A stretch of DNA of 64,000 bases from Pasteurella testudinis DSM 23072 (GCF_900176075.1 NZ_FWWV01000024.1:38872-102871), one strand, 5' to 3'; numbered from the stretch's first letter, positions 29,419-38,623 are shown. Numbers and translations: made by a program. The notes: generated by a model from the sequence alone, not told the origin.

Positions 29419-29554
29419 TCTTAAATTCTCAAACCACATTCCAAATCGAAAAATAATCCTTCCAGCCAGTATCGGTACATACTCTATTTTGGTCCCGAAA
29501 CCGCACTTTGGTTAGATTCCTTCCGCATCTATTTTTCCTTATCTGTCGCGCCGG

Positions 29555-31945
29555 TTAGAAATTAATATTAATCCCCAGTGTGACGTTTCGTCCCATTTGA
29601 GGTACAAACGGTAGAAAAGAGGTGTGCGAATAGACTTTTTGGTTTAGTAAATTATTCCCTTGTATAAAAATTTCATAGCCGATATTTTCCAGCTGACCGG
29701 CATAGGTCATGCCGAGATTTAATAGCCCGTGTGCACTGGTGACTTGCTCCAAAGGGGCAACTTTGTGCTGTTTAAAGACATAAACATATTCCAGAGTACC
29801 GGATAAATGGCGGGTTAATTCCGCATTAGTACGAAATCCTAACCGCGCCGGCGGAACCCGAGGGGCATTCTGATCTTTTTGTGGCACAGCAATATTTTCT
29901 CCCCAAATCGGATCGACTTCATAGGTTGGCGGCAAGCGGGATAATTTGCCGCGGATATAATCGCCAAACAGCCCCAAACTGAATTCCGGCGTGACGTTGT
30001 AGTCGAGCCGTCCTTCAATACCGTAGTATTTCGCTTGGGATTGGCTGTAGCGATTCAATGATAAATTCCCTTCTTTGCTCAGGGTTTGATTGAAAATACG
30101 ATTTTTAAAATTATTCAGATAAACGCTGACGTGATAACTTAATTTATCGCCGAAGTAGCTCAATCCGGCTTCAACGTTATCGGAAACCTCTTTATTCAAG
30201 TATCGATTGCCATGTTCGAAGGATACGGTCGCCAAATGTTTGCCGTGATAATACAGCTCCATCGGGGTCGGGTGGCGCTCATTATGCGAAAATATCAATG
30301 ACAAGGCATAATCAGGTAAAAAATTCCAGCTTGCAGAAAGCGAATAAGAGGTTGCCCATTTATGGTATAGCGATAAATCCGGTTCATTCAACGAATAGGG
30401 CAAGCAAGTACCAAATAGCGCGGAGCATTCGGCTTCTTTTTTGAGCGCTCTCAAACGGTTTGTATCGTGGTTGATGGCGATTTTTTGTTTCTCAGTGCGT
30501 ACCGCCGCTTCGAATAACCACGAATCCAGTCTCAATTGTTCTAAAGCAAACAGACTGTATTGATCATTGTTATTCTCGATCAACGCCCAATGTTGACGGT
30601 CGTTGTCGGTAATTTTTTCAGGGCAACGTTTTTTATCGCCGTCCGGAGTAAAGCTATTGCTACACGGCGGAATACGCGGAATATTGGCACTGCTGGTCGA
30701 GGTTTGGTATTGCACGCCCCAAACGCCGCTCAGACCGCGTATCGGTTGATGCAATAATTCCAAGCGCACATTGGTGCCTTTATTATGGAAAATATTCACC
30801 GGAATATGGCCGTCGCGCTCATCATGCCGGTAATTCGTCGACGAATAACTCAAACGTAATTTATCAAAGCCCCGCAGCGGTTCTTTGATTTCAGCCCGTA
30901 GATCATAACGTTTCGCATAGGAATCAACCACCGGTCCGCCCAAGGTATGATCATGGTTATGCCCATAAGGATTATCATGGTTGTGGACACCGCCGAGCGC
31001 ATGGTTTGAACCGCAATGGAAATGGGTATTGACCAAATCCTTATCCCCCATTAAGTGCGGATAAAGCTCCAGATAATAATCATTATCGGGTTCTCTGCCC
31101 CAAATGTGCGCACCGCAGGTATCAAGCGCATGGTTGTGTCCCGGTAAACCGTAAATCTCCTTGCGTTCGTTATAAGCAAAGCCCAAATATCCGCGCTCAC
31201 CGATATACGAGAGCCCGTAGGTTCCCGATTTCGTTTTGTTGTAGGAATCCGGTACAAAATTCAGTTTAGAACCCAAATTAAATTCAGGAACGTGATAATT
31301 ACCGGAATAACGCGACAATCCCTCGAAGCGAAATGCCAGATTCTCGTTCAACCCCAAGGTGATGCCGGTCGTTGCCAGTCTTTCGCCATTATTGGTATTT
31401 TGCCGCAGGCTGAGATCGGCCTGATAACCTTTTTCCGGCACCGCCGTCGGAATGCGGTTATCAATCACATTGATTACGCCGGCAGGGGAGGCGTTAGCAT
31501 ACAACAGTGTTGAGGCGCCGCGCAGAATCTCCACCCGTTCCGCCAGCAGGCTGTCAACGCCGACGGCATGGTCGGGAGAAAGCTGCGACATATCGACGAC
31601 ATCGGAACCGTTTTGCAAAATCTTCAGCCTGACGCCTTCTTGCCCGCGAATTACCGGCGCACTGGCGCCGCCGCCGAATTGATTGCTGTGTACGCTTAAT
31701 TCGTTTGACAACGCATTGCCTAATGTACTGGCGCCTCTTTTCAATTTCTGTTTAGAGACGACAATATCATTAGGCTTAGCCGTTCCGGACAGCGGATCAC
31801 TGCTGAATTCGCTCGCACCAACCACATTGATTTCATCTAAAGCGGTCGTATCCTCAATACTTTCGGAGGCATTACTTTCGGAGGCATTGATACTTAACGG
31901 GCAAGACATGCCTATTGTCAGCAATAGGATAAAACGATTTTTCAT
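29555..31945 (-). CDS. znuD: TonB-dependent outer-membrane receptor, ZnuD-like (zinc)
   Basis: A 796-residue receptor. Signal peptide (MKNRFILLLTIGMSCPLSINA), TonB box (ALDEINVVG, about 35-43), plug domain (PVIRGQEGVRLKILQNGSDVVDMS) and a beta-barrel ending in phenylalanine (GRNVTLGININF). A long extracellular loop at about residues 270-350 is exceptionally rich in His and Cys (HFHCG, HNHDNPYGHNHDH), the mark of ZnuD zinc receptors. It lies directly downstream of the Zn-free ribosomal genes rpmE2-rpmJ2, which supports zinc-starvation induction. A perfect 15-bp tandem duplication at 31858-31887 encodes NASESNASES after the signal peptide. Confidence 0.88.
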   Translation of the reverse strand: MKNRFILLLTIGMSCPLSINASESNASESIEDTTALDEINVVGASEFSSDPLSGTAKPNDIVVSKQKLKRGASTLGNALSNELSVHSNQFGGGASAPVIRGQEGVRLKILQNGSDVVDMSQLSPDHAVGVDSLLAERVEILRGASTLLYANASPAGVINVIDNRIPTAVPEKGYQADLSLRQNTNNGERLATTGITLGLNENLAFRFEGLSRYSGNYHVPEFNLGSKLNFVPDSYNKTKSGTYGLSYIGERGYLGFAYNERKEIYGLPGHNHALDTCGAHIWGREPDNDYYLELYPHLMGDKDLVNTHFHCGSNHALGGVHNHDNPYGHNHDHTLGGPVVDSYAKRYDLRAEIKEPLRGFDKLRLSYSSTNYRHDERDGHIPVNIFHNKGTNVRLELLHQPIRGLSGVWGVQYQTSTSSANIPRIPPCSNSFTPDGDKKRCPEKITDNDRQHWALIENNNDQYSLFALEQLRLDSWLFEAAVRTEKQKIAINHDTNRLRALKKEAECSALFGTCLPYSLNEPDLSLYHKWATSYSLSASWNFLPDYALSLIFSHNERHPTPMELYYHGKHLATVSFEHGNRYLNKEVSDNVEAGLSYFGDKLSYHVSVYLNNFKNRIFNQTLSKEGNLSLNRYSQSQAKYYGIEGRLDYNVTPEFSLGLFGDYIRGKLSRLPPTYEVDPIWGENIAVPQKDQNAPRVPPARLGFRTNAELTRHLSGTLEYVYVFKQHKVAPLEQVTSAHGLLNLGMTYAGQLENIGYEIFIQGNNLLNQKVYSHTSFLPFVPQMGRNVTLGININF
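31858..31887 (-). repeat. 15-bp tandem duplication inside znuD
   Basis: Two perfect copies of TACTTTCGGAGGCAT (plus-strand reading), in frame, encoding NASES twice just after the signal peptide. Confidence 0.9.
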
Positions 31946-31979
31946 CTCAATGGTTCTCAGGCAAATTGGATTTTATACA

Positions 31980-32005
31980 GTACGATACCGATACCGATAC
32001 CGTAC
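31980..32005. repeat. Hexanucleotide tandem repeat inside a palindrome, between rpmJ2 and znuD
   Basis: CGATAC is repeated three times (31983-32000), flanked by GTACG (31980-31984) and CGTAC (32001-32005). It lies in the 80-base gap ahead of znuD, where repeat-number change could alter expression or where a hairpin could form. Confidence 0.7.
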
Positions 32006-32025
32006 GGCGCCGGAATCTGGGGCAA

Positions 32026-32169
32026 CTATCTTCTTTTCTTGCTGCAACCCTGTTTCGCTTTAAAGCGCGGATTTTCTTTGCAAATCACATAAACCACACC
32101 GTGGCGGCGGACGATTTTGCAGCCTTGATGACGGGTTTTTGCGCTTTTTAATGATGATAATACTTGCAT
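32026..32169 (-). CDS. rpmJ2: 50S ribosomal protein L36, type B (zinc-independent paralogue)
   Basis: A 47-residue product, [20 protein letters not shown]..., ending GCSKKRR. It matches E. coli YkgO rather than housekeeping L36, because the early CxxC zinc pair is absent, although three scattered Cys remain. The ATG follows GGAGAATATT. It is 9 bases after rpmE2, so the two form an operon. Such copies replace the zinc-bound L36 when zinc is scarce and release zinc for other uses. Confidence 0.92.
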   Translation of the reverse strand: MQVLSSLKSAKTRHQGCKIVRRHGVVYVICKENPRFKAKQGCSKKRR

Positions 32170-32178
32170 AATATTCTC

Positions 32179-32442
32179 CTATTTACTTTTTAAGCCGAAC
32201 TTGGCAAAACGGTTGCTAAAGTCACTCACACGGCCTTCCGTTGCTAATTGACGGGTTTTGCCGGTGTAATAAGGGTGTGAAGCCGATGAGGTGTCACACA
32301 TAAATACCGGATACTCTTTGCCGTCTTCCCATGTCATGGTGCTGTTGGTTCTGGCGCAGGAACGGATCAGAAAGCCGGTTTTGGCATTGGAATCATAGAA
32401 TAAAACCGTACGGTAGTTATTTGGGTGAATGTCTTTTTTCAT
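32179..32442 (-). CDS. rpmE2: 50S ribosomal protein L31, type B (zinc-independent paralogue)
   Basis: 87 residues beginning [20 protein letters not shown]. It lacks the CxxC zinc ligands of the housekeeping L31 and carries the type-B features [34 protein letters not shown]. It is the first gene of the rpmE2-rpmJ2 pair. In other bacteria this pair is repressed by Zur; a 13-bp palindrome at 32499-32511 is a candidate operator. Confidence 0.94.
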   Translation of the reverse strand: MKKDIHPNNYRTVLFYDSNAKTGFLIRSCARTNSTMTWEDGKEYPVFMCDTSSASHPYYTGKTRQLATEGRVSDFSNRFAKFGLKSK

Positions 32443-32498
32443 TATTTAGCCCTGGTTATGGTTAATCACATTATCGAAGTCGGCTAGATTACATTAAC

Positions 32499-32511
32499 GA
32501 TAATAATTATC
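32499..32511. promoter_or_regulatory. Candidate Fur/Zur-type operator ahead of rpmE2-rpmJ2
   Basis: GATAATAATTATC is a perfect 13-bp palindrome made of Fur-family half sites, 57 bases before the rpmE2 ATG in AT-rich DNA. Gene content argues for Zur, while the sequence itself is closer to a Fur box. Confidence 0.55.
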
Positions 32512-32596
32512 AATAGCAAAAATGAAAAAACCTTACTTTTTTATTCTAAATGAGAATAAATTAAGACTAGAACGCAAAAAAGAACGATGTTTTATC

Positions 32597-32694
32597 CCAA
32601 ACCCAAAATTAAAATCTTGAGGAAAGCGAATGCGGAGAGGGCAAAGAGTACAGCGAATGAGTTTGACGAAGAGAATGTATTTTGAGGAAAGTAT
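32597..32694 (+). repeat. Dispersed intergenic repeat, family 2, copy D
   Basis: About 98 bases, from CCAAACCCAAAATTAAAATC to GAGGAAAGTAT. It aligns along its whole length with 59194-59294 (copy E); the identical blocks include ATTAAAATCT, GAGGAAAGCGAA and AAGAGTACAGC. Confidence 0.8.
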
Positions 32695-32722
32695 TATCTT
32701 TCCAACGTGGAACAAGAAGCGC

Positions 32723-32751
32723 CCGTAAATCGAATTGTCAGGAAGCCCTAG
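32723..32751 (-). repeat. Dispersed intergenic repeat, family 1, copy B
   Basis: The minus strand reads CTAGGGCTTCCTGACAATT then CGATTTACGG, identical to copy A (12990-13019) except for one T. Confidence 0.8.
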
Positions 32752-32774
32752 TGCCGAGGTAAAAGGCGTAACAA

Positions 32775-32798
32775 AAAGGCGGATCACACTCCGCCTTT
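32775..32798 (-). terminator. Rho-independent terminator of the ABC exporter
   Basis: AAAGGCGG (32775-32782) and CCGCCTTT (32791-32798), 8-base loop. The minus strand then reads TTGTT, 20 bases after the stop codon. Confidence 0.8.
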
Positions 32799-32817
32799 AA
32801 TCTGATTTCGACTCAGG

Positions 32818-34662
32818 TTAAATTTCGTTATCTTCCGCTAAGAAGCCGCCGCTTTGATGTGACCAAAGTTTGGCATAAACGCCGTTGAGGGCGAGCAGCT
32901 CTTGGTGGGTGCCTTGTTCGACGATTTGTCCTTTGTCCATCACGATCAGGCGATCCATTGCCGCAATCGTAGATAAACGGTGGGCGATGGCGATCACGGT
33001 TTTGTTTTCCATCAGCTTTTCAAGGTTCTCTTGAATCGCAATTTCCACTTCGGAATCAAGCGCGCTGGTGGCTTCGTCGAGTAACAAAATCGGCGCGTCT
33101 TTCAACATCACCCGCGCAATCGCGATCCGTTGCCGTTGTCCGCCGGACAGTTTGACGCCGCGCTCGCCGACGTGCGCATCATAGCCACTGCGTCCGTGCG
33201 AATCGTGCAAATAAGGGATAAACTGATCCGCCGCCGCTTGTTCGGCGGCTTTCAACACCGCACTTTCATCGACATTCGGACGTCCATAGATAATATTCTC
33301 CCGTACCGAGCGATGTAGCAGGGAAGTATCTTGCGTCACCAAGCCGATTTGCGCACGCAGGCTTTCTTGGGTGACATCTTTGATATTCTGTCCGTCGATT
33401 CGGATTTCGCCGCCGTTGATATCATAAAAACGCAACAGCAGGTTGGTTAAGGTCGATTTGCCGGCACCGGAACGCCCGACCAAGCCGACTTTTTCGCCCG
33501 ATTTGATATGCAAATTAAAATCTTTCAGCAAAGTGCGGTTTTCATCATAATTGAAATCGACATGATCAAATTGGATATCGCCGCCGCTGACCACCAACGG
33601 TTTCGCATCGTGGCTGTCAACCACGGTATGCGGTTTGGACAGGGTGCTCATGCCGTCTTGCACCGTACCGATATTTTCAAACAACCGCGCCGATTCCCAC
33701 ATCATCCAGTGCGATAAGCCGTTGACCCGTAACGCCATTGCGGTTGCGGCGGCAATCACGCCGACATTGATTTGTCCCTGCATCCACAAATAAATGCCCA
33801 ATCCGGCGGTGGACGCCGCCAGCAGGGTATTTAAAATATGGTTGCAGACTTCCAACTGCGTGACCAAACGCATTTGCGCATGTACGGTGTACATGAATTC
33901 CTGCATTGAGGATTTGGCATAGTTGGATTCGCGAGTGCCGTGGGAAAAGAGTTTGACCGTGGTGATATTGGCGTAAGCATCGGTGATCCGTCCGGTCATT
34001 AACGAACGGGCGTCCGCCTGCTTGCTGGCGGTGTCGGCGAGTTTCGGCACGAAATAGAACATCATGCCGAAAAAGAACAACAGCCAGCCCAAAAACGGCA
34101 ACAATAACCAGCCGTCAAATTGCACTAAGATAATACCCGACGAAATAAAATAGACCGCGACATAGACCACCATATCGGCGCAGGTCATCACGGTGTCGCG
34201 CACCGCAAGTGCGGTTTGCATGACTTTGGCGGAAACCCGTCCGGCGAATTCGTCCTGATAAAACGACAGGCTTTGCCCCAACATCAGGCGGTGAAAATTC
34301 CAACGCAAACGCATCGGAAACACACCCTGCAACGTTTGAAAGCGGATACTGCACAATAGCCATAGCCACAGCGGGCTGACCACCAGCAACAAGCCGATCC
34401 ACAGCAAACTGCCGCTTTTCGCCGCCAACAGTTCCGACGGTGAAAACTCGGTCAGCCAGTCAACGATCGAACCCATGATTTTAAACAGCAAGGCTTCAAA
34501 AATGCCCATGCCGACGTTAAAAATCATCAGCATTAACAGCCAGCCGCGCAATCCGCCCAAGCCCGACCAGATAAAACTGAACAGGCTGTTTTTCGGCGTT
34601 ATCGGCGCGTCATCAGGGTAGGGATTAATTCGGTTTTCAAACCATTCAAAGAGTTTTCGCAT
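32818..34662 (-). CDS. ABC exporter half-transporter (fused membrane and ATPase domains)
   Basis: A 614-residue protein. An N-terminal six-helix exporter domain (about 30-340) is followed by an ATPase: Walker [14 protein letters not shown] (about 392), signature VKLSGGQRQRIAIARV, Walker B APILLLDEATSALD and the switch AHRLST. It resembles uncharacterised Haemophilus exporters related to MsbA and multidrug ABC pumps. It starts 9 bases after ttcA behind AAGGA, so is likely co-transcribed. The substrate is unknown. Confidence 0.88.
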   Translation of the reverse strand: MRKLFEWFENRINPYPDDAPITPKNSLFSFIWSGLGGLRGWLLMLMIFNVGMGIFEALLFKIMGSIVDWLTEFSPSELLAAKSGSLLWIGLLLVVSPLWLWLLCSIRFQTLQGVFPMRLRWNFHRLMLGQSLSFYQDEFAGRVSAKVMQTALAVRDTVMTCADMVVYVAVYFISSGIILVQFDGWLLLPFLGWLLFFFGMMFYFVPKLADTASKQADARSLMTGRITDAYANITTVKLFSHGTRESNYAKSSMQEFMYTVHAQMRLVTQLEVCNHILNTLLAASTAGLGIYLWMQGQINVGVIAAATAMALRVNGLSHWMMWESARLFENIGTVQDGMSTLSKPHTVVDSHDAKPLVVSGGDIQFDHVDFNYDENRTLLKDFNLHIKSGEKVGLVGRSGAGKSTLTNLLLRFYDINGGEIRIDGQNIKDVTQESLRAQIGLVTQDTSLLHRSVRENIIYGRPNVDESAVLKAAEQAAADQFIPYLHDSHGRSGYDAHVGERGVKLSGGQRQRIAIARVMLKDAPILLLDEATSALDSEVEIAIQENLEKLMENKTVIAIAHRLSTIAAMDRLIVMDKGQIVEQGTHQELLALNGVYAKLWSHQSGGFLAEDNEI

Positions 34663-34671
34663 TATAAATCC

Positions 34672-35625
34672 TTATCCGACCTGCTTAAATTGAATCTGCT
34701 GTTGCGCATTGATTTCCGGCAGGTCATCTTCATCTTGCCAGTTCAGAGTTGGCAATTCTTCTTTATCAAAGGCAATATCGCCCTCCACGCCGCTGATCAA
34801 TTCGCCGCGACGGATATTTTTAAAATCGAACAGTTTCGGATCGCATAAGTGTGACGGCGTCACGTTTTGCAAGGCGCTGAACATGGTTTCAATCCGTCCC
34901 GGATAGCGGCGATCCCAAGTTTGCAGCATCTCTTTCACCACTTGCCGTTGCAGATTCGGCTGTGAGCCGCACAGATTGCATGGAATAATCGGAAACTGCT
35001 TGGCGACCGAATATTTCTCAATGTCTTTCTCTTTGCAATAGGCGAGCGGGCGGATCACAATCTGTTTGCCGTCATCACTGATCAGTTTCGGTGGCATGGA
35101 TTTGAGTTTGCCGCTGTAAAACATATTTAAAAACAGCGTTTCCAACATATCGTCACGGTGGTGTCCCAATGCGATTTTAGTTGCGCCCAACTCGGTTGCG
35201 GTACGGTACAAAATTCCACGCCGCAAACGCGAGCAGAGCGAACAGGTGGTTTTGCCTTCGGGAATTTTCTCTTTTACGATGCCGTAGGTGTTTTCTTCCA
35301 CGATTTTATAGTCAATGCCCAAGCCGTTTAAGTAATTCGGCAGCACATCTTCCGGAAAGCCCGGCTGTTTTTGATCCAGATTGACTGCCACAATATCAAA
35401 GTGAATCGGCGCACTCAGTTTCAGATTGAGCAGAATATCCAGCAGGGTATAGCTGTCTTTGCCGCCGGATAGACACACCATCACCTTGTCGCCGTCTTCA
35501 ATCATATTGAAATCGGCAATCGCATTGCCGACATTGCGGCGCAGGCGTTTGTGCAGCTTGTTTAAATTATAGATTTGTTTTTTATTGTGTTGAGATTGTT
35601 CAACAGTATTGTCAATTGTATTCAT
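34672..35625 (-). CDS. ttcA: tRNA 2-thiocytidine synthetase
   Basis: Thiolates cytidine 32 of certain tRNAs using ATP and an [Fe-S] cluster. 317 residues. The PP-loop is [17 protein letters not shown] (near 52), the cluster cysteines are in [12 protein letters not shown] (near 132) and CNLCGSQPN (near 217), and [16 protein letters not shown] is conserved. A perfect matS-like 13-mer lies inside the gene at 34851-34863. The ABC exporter follows it. Confidence 0.95.
   Translation of the reverse strand: MNTIDNTVEQSQHNKKQIYNLNKLHKRLRRNVGNAIADFNMIEDGDKVMVCLSGGKDSYTLLDILLNLKLSAPIHFDIVAVNLDQKQPGFPEDVLPNYLNGLGIDYKIVEENTYGIVKEKIPEGKTTCSLCSRLRRGILYRTATELGATKIALGHHRDDMLETLFLNMFYSGKLKSMPPKLISDDGKQIVIRPLAYCKEKDIEKYSVAKQFPIIPCNLCGSQPNLQRQVVKEMLQTWDRRYPGRIETMFSALQNVTPSHLCDPKLFDFKNIRRGELISGVEGDIAFDKEELPTLNWQDEDDLPEINAQQQIQFKQVG
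34851..34863. other. matS: Perfect match to the MatP binding site matS
   Basis: GTGACGGCGTCAC fits GTGAC-RNY-GTCAC exactly. By simple base odds (ten fixed and two half-fixed positions) about 0.015 such sites are expected in 64 kb, and matP is 16 kb away. It lies within the ttcA coding sequence. Confidence 0.6.
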
Positions 35626-35970
35626 GATTAAAAGTGCGGTTTTATGAAGAAAAATCAGCGCATAGGATAAAGGCTAACGGGGGGAAATGCTACTTTTTTA
35701 TCGGCAACCGCACTTTATCTTATCGCCGAGAAACCGATAACATGATGCTTTAACAGTGAAATCCAGCTTGCAAATGCCTTGGCAACACCGCATCACTGCC
35801 CGACGGTACAAGGGGTTATAGCGCAAACTTGTTAAAAACAGCGGTCAAGAATGGATAATCAGGTAGGGTTTGGCCTTTTTGTTATTTGGTGTAAATCGGC
35901 TTTGTTTCCATCTTAATCGCAGTATAATTTGCCCTACCTTTATTGACTGATTTTATGAATACTGGCAATC
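35626..35970. other. 345-bp gap between divergent ttcA and the deacetylase gene
   Basis: No gene seen. It contains USSs at about 35631 and 35708 and a TATAAT hexamer at 35923-35928 that is a plausible -10 for the deacetylase gene. The middle part (35740-35880) has no feature I can name. Confidence 0.45.
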
Positions 35971-37203
35971 ATGCTGTGTGTTGTATTTCGACTCCCGATC
36001 ATTTTTACTGCTTACCTGCTTTCATCTTATGCTTTCTCCGCAACAACTGCGCTGCCCGATTCGGTTTTATTATTGGCAGATTGTCCAGTCTCTGCCGTGG
36101 TTTCGGGCAAAATACAAACGGTTGCCGAAATAAAAAGCGGACAGACGCTACAGCTATTACCTGAAAAACAACAACCGTTTACGCTACAATTCGGCAATGC
36201 CAGCGGTTTTTTAGCCGCTGATTGTCACCTGCAAACGCAACAAGTACAGCAAGTGCGGTCAGTGAATGCGGCTGCAAGCCAAATGCAGGGCTATCTGATC
36301 ACCACGCAAACAACGCCAATTTATCGGTCGGCAGATCAAACGTCGGCAGTGTTGGCGGAATTAGTGCCGAATCTACGTTATCCGTGGCTGGCGAAGCATG
36401 ACGCTTGGTATCAAGTGCGGTTTGGTGATCAATTCGGCTATATCGCCGTGCAACAGGTCAAAGCGGATCAGGGCATTCCGGTGCTGACTTACCATCACGT
36501 CTTGAAAAATGAGGAAAATACCCATTTCCGTCATACCTCGACCACCACCTCGGTCAACGCCTTTGATCAGCAAATGGCGCTGCTGAAAAAGTGGGGTTAT
36601 CAGGCGATTTCGTTATATGAGGTGGAAAATTATCTGGACGGCAAAGAGAATTTTAATGCTAAACTGCTCGCCGTCACCTTTGATGACGGGCTGGAATCGG
36701 TACACCGCTATGCTTATCCGATTTTGCAGAAATACGGTTTGCGGGCGACGATTTTTGTCATCACTGCGCGAATTAAGCATCATTTGGCGGCGTGGGATCC
36801 AAACCAATTGCAATTCATCACCCGCGCGCAATACCAAGAAATGCAGCCGACAATGGATCTGCAATCCCACACCCATTTCTTACACCGCAAACTCAAGAAA
36901 CAACCGATTATCTTGCGCCGTTCGCTGCACAATATGCTGGTTGACTTCAAACGTTCGATCCAAGTGTTGCGGCAACTCAATCCTAAAGTGCGGTATCTGG
37001 CTTACCCTTACGGCAGCTATACCGCACTTGCCAAAAAAGCGGCGCAAGAAGCGGGATTCCATCTTGCCTTCAGCACCGCAATCGGCAAGGTCAATTTCGG
37101 TGATGATCGTTATCAGCTCAAACGGATTTATCTTTTGAAAGAAGACAGCGAACAGCAAATTTTAGAGAAATTACAACCTCAATTTGCCGTCGTTTCCCCA
37201 TAA
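35971..37203 (+). CDS. SH3-domain polysaccharide deacetylase family protein
   Basis: A 410-residue exported protein. Hydrophobic N-terminal signal (IIFTAYLLSSYAFSA), then an SH3b-like domain (about 108-170: YLITTQTTPIYRSADQTSAVL...WYQVRFGDQFGYIAV), then a NodB-homology deacetylase. Motif 1 is LAVTFDDGLES (near 230), the metal His motif is LQSHTHFLH (near 295), and the late motif is YLAYPYGSY. Together these suggest cleavage of N-acetyl groups from a cell-wall or exopolysaccharide substrate, with SH3b for binding. The start has a weak ribosome site, so it may differ slightly. Confidence 0.82.
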   Translation: MLCVVFRLPIIFTAYLLSSYAFSATTALPDSVLLLADCPVSAVVSGKIQTVAEIKSGQTLQLLPEKQQPFTLQFGNASGFLAADCHLQTQQVQQVRSVNAAASQMQGYLITTQTTPIYRSADQTSAVLAELVPNLRYPWLAKHDAWYQVRFGDQFGYIAVQQVKADQGIPVLTYHHVLKNEENTHFRHTSTTTSVNAFDQQMALLKKWGYQAISLYEVENYLDGKENFNAKLLAVTFDDGLESVHRYAYPILQKYGLRATIFVITARIKHHLAAWDPNQLQFITRAQYQEMQPTMDLQSHTHFLHRKLKKQPIILRRSLHNMLVDFKRSIQVLRQLNPKVRYLAYPYGSYTALAKKAAQEAGFHLAFSTAIGKVNFGDDRYQLKRIYLLKEDSEQQILEKLQPQFAVVSP

Positions 37204-37285
37204 TAAGTTAGCTGTCAGATCATCAATTTTCGTGTACAATGTCGGTTTTATTATTCAGATAATGACTTAGACGTGAGTACCGCAT

Positions 37286-38611
37286 ATGACCGAAACGGCA
37301 CAGACCATTCCTGAATTGGTGAGTTGGACCAAACAGCGTGAATTTTCGCTGAATTTGCCGACCGAACGTTTAGCTTTTTTGCTGACGATTGCGATTTACA
37401 ATAACGAACGGATTGACGGTGAGATGATCGAACACGATCTGGTCGATATGTTCCGATTGGTGTCGAATGAATTCGGGCTGGCGGAAGAAACGGTGCAGCA
37501 ACGTGCCAACAACGCGATTAACGAACTGGTTAAGCAGCGTTTTTTAAACCGTTTCAGCAGCGAATTTACCGAAGGGCTTTCCATTTACCGCTTAACGCCG
37601 CTCGGTGTGGGCGTGTCCGATTATTATATCCGCCAACGTGAATTTTCCGCTTTGCGCCTCTCCGTTCAACTCTCGATTGTGGCTGATGAAATCCAGCGCG
37701 CGTCGTCTGCTGCCGAAGAGGACGGCGACGACCACCATTGGCGGCGAAATGTGTACGCGCCGCTCAAATATTCGGTGGCAGAGATTTTCGACAGCATTGA
37801 TTTATCGCAGCGGATTATGGACGAAAACCAGCAGGGGATTAAAGAACAGATCGCCGAATTGCTGACCAAAGACTGGCAAGCGGCGTTGCTCAGTTGCGAA
37901 CAATTATTAGACGAAACCTCCGGCAATCTGCGTGAATTGCAAGACACGCTCAATGCCGCCGGCGATAAATTGCAGGCGCAACTGCTGCGGATTCAAGACT
38001 GCATTATCGGGCGCAATGAACTGGATTTCGTCGAACAACTGATCACCAATCTGCAAGCCAAACTCGACCGCATTATCAGTTGGGGACAACAGGCGATTGA
38101 CCTGTGGATCGGCTACGACCGCCATGTGCATAAATTTATCCGCACCGCGATTGATATGGATAAAAACCGCGTCTTTTCACGCCGCCTGCGCCAATCCATT
38201 CACCACTATTTCGATGCGCCTTGGTATCTGTGGACGACCCAAGCCGAGCGGTTGGTCGATTTGCGTGATGAGGAGTTGACCCTCAGCGATGAAGACGCCC
38301 TAGGCGAATTGCCGGAAGAATTGCAGTACGAATCCTTATCCGATCTGCACGAGCAGATCGTGGAACAGATGCAAAGCCTGTTAATCCGCTACCGTGAACA
38401 CAATCAACCGATTGATCTCAGCCAAGTCTTGCGCCAGCAACTGGAAAACTATCCGCTGTCGCGTCATTTCGATGTCGCGCGGATTATCGTCGATCAAGCG
38501 GTGCGTTTAGGCATGGCAAGCGACGATTTCTCGGCGGTCTATCCGCAATGGCAAGCGATCAATCCACACGGCGCCGAAGTGCAGGCTAATGTGATTGACG
38601 GTTATAAATAA
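37286..38611 (+). CDS. mukF: Chromosome condensin kleisin subunit MukF
   Basis: A 441-residue kleisin that bridges MukB heads and binds MukE. Its N-terminal winged-helix domain ([26 protein letters not shown]) and helical middle match recalled MukF; the C-terminal winged helix ends in [22 protein letters not shown]. It is the first gene of mukFEB, 12 bases ahead of mukE. The smtA gene that precedes mukF in E. coli is replaced here by the deacetylase gene. Confidence 0.95.
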   Translation: MTETAQTIPELVSWTKQREFSLNLPTERLAFLLTIAIYNNERIDGEMIEHDLVDMFRLVSNEFGLAEETVQQRANNAINELVKQRFLNRFSSEFTEGLSIYRLTPLGVGVSDYYIRQREFSALRLSVQLSIVADEIQRASSAAEEDGDDHHWRRNVYAPLKYSVAEIFDSIDLSQRIMDENQQGIKEQIAELLTKDWQAALLSCEQLLDETSGNLRELQDTLNAAGDKLQAQLLRIQDCIIGRNELDFVEQLITNLQAKLDRIISWGQQAIDLWIGYDRHVHKFIRTAIDMDKNRVFSRRLRQSIHHYFDAPWYLWTTQAERLVDLRDEELTLSDEDALGELPEELQYESLSDLHEQIVEQMQSLLIRYREHNQPIDLSQVLRQQLENYPLSRHFDVARIIVDQAVRLGMASDDFSAVYPQWQAINPHGAEVQANVIDGYK

Positions 38612-38623
38612 TTTTTCTGCTAA

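Larger units (their letters stand above)
32443..32817. other. 375-bp gene-free region with operator, two repeats and a terminator
   Basis: From rpmE2 outward it holds the rpmE2 promoter region with a GATAAT-type palindrome (32499-32511), a family 2 repeat (32597-32694), a family 1 repeat (32723-32751) and the ABC-exporter terminator (32775-32798). A minus-strand reading frame across the repeats has no ribosome site and no protein-like composition, so I call no gene. Confidence 0.6.

Noticed and set aside
32533..32787. Minus-strand reading frame across the two repeat families
   Set aside because: It is made mainly of repeat sequence, lacks a ribosome site, and similar frames occur only because the repeats lack stops.
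35943..36164. Short frame overlapping the start of the deacetylase gene
   Set aside because: The deacetylase frame at 35971 carries the signal peptide and domains; this one has no features and ends inside it.
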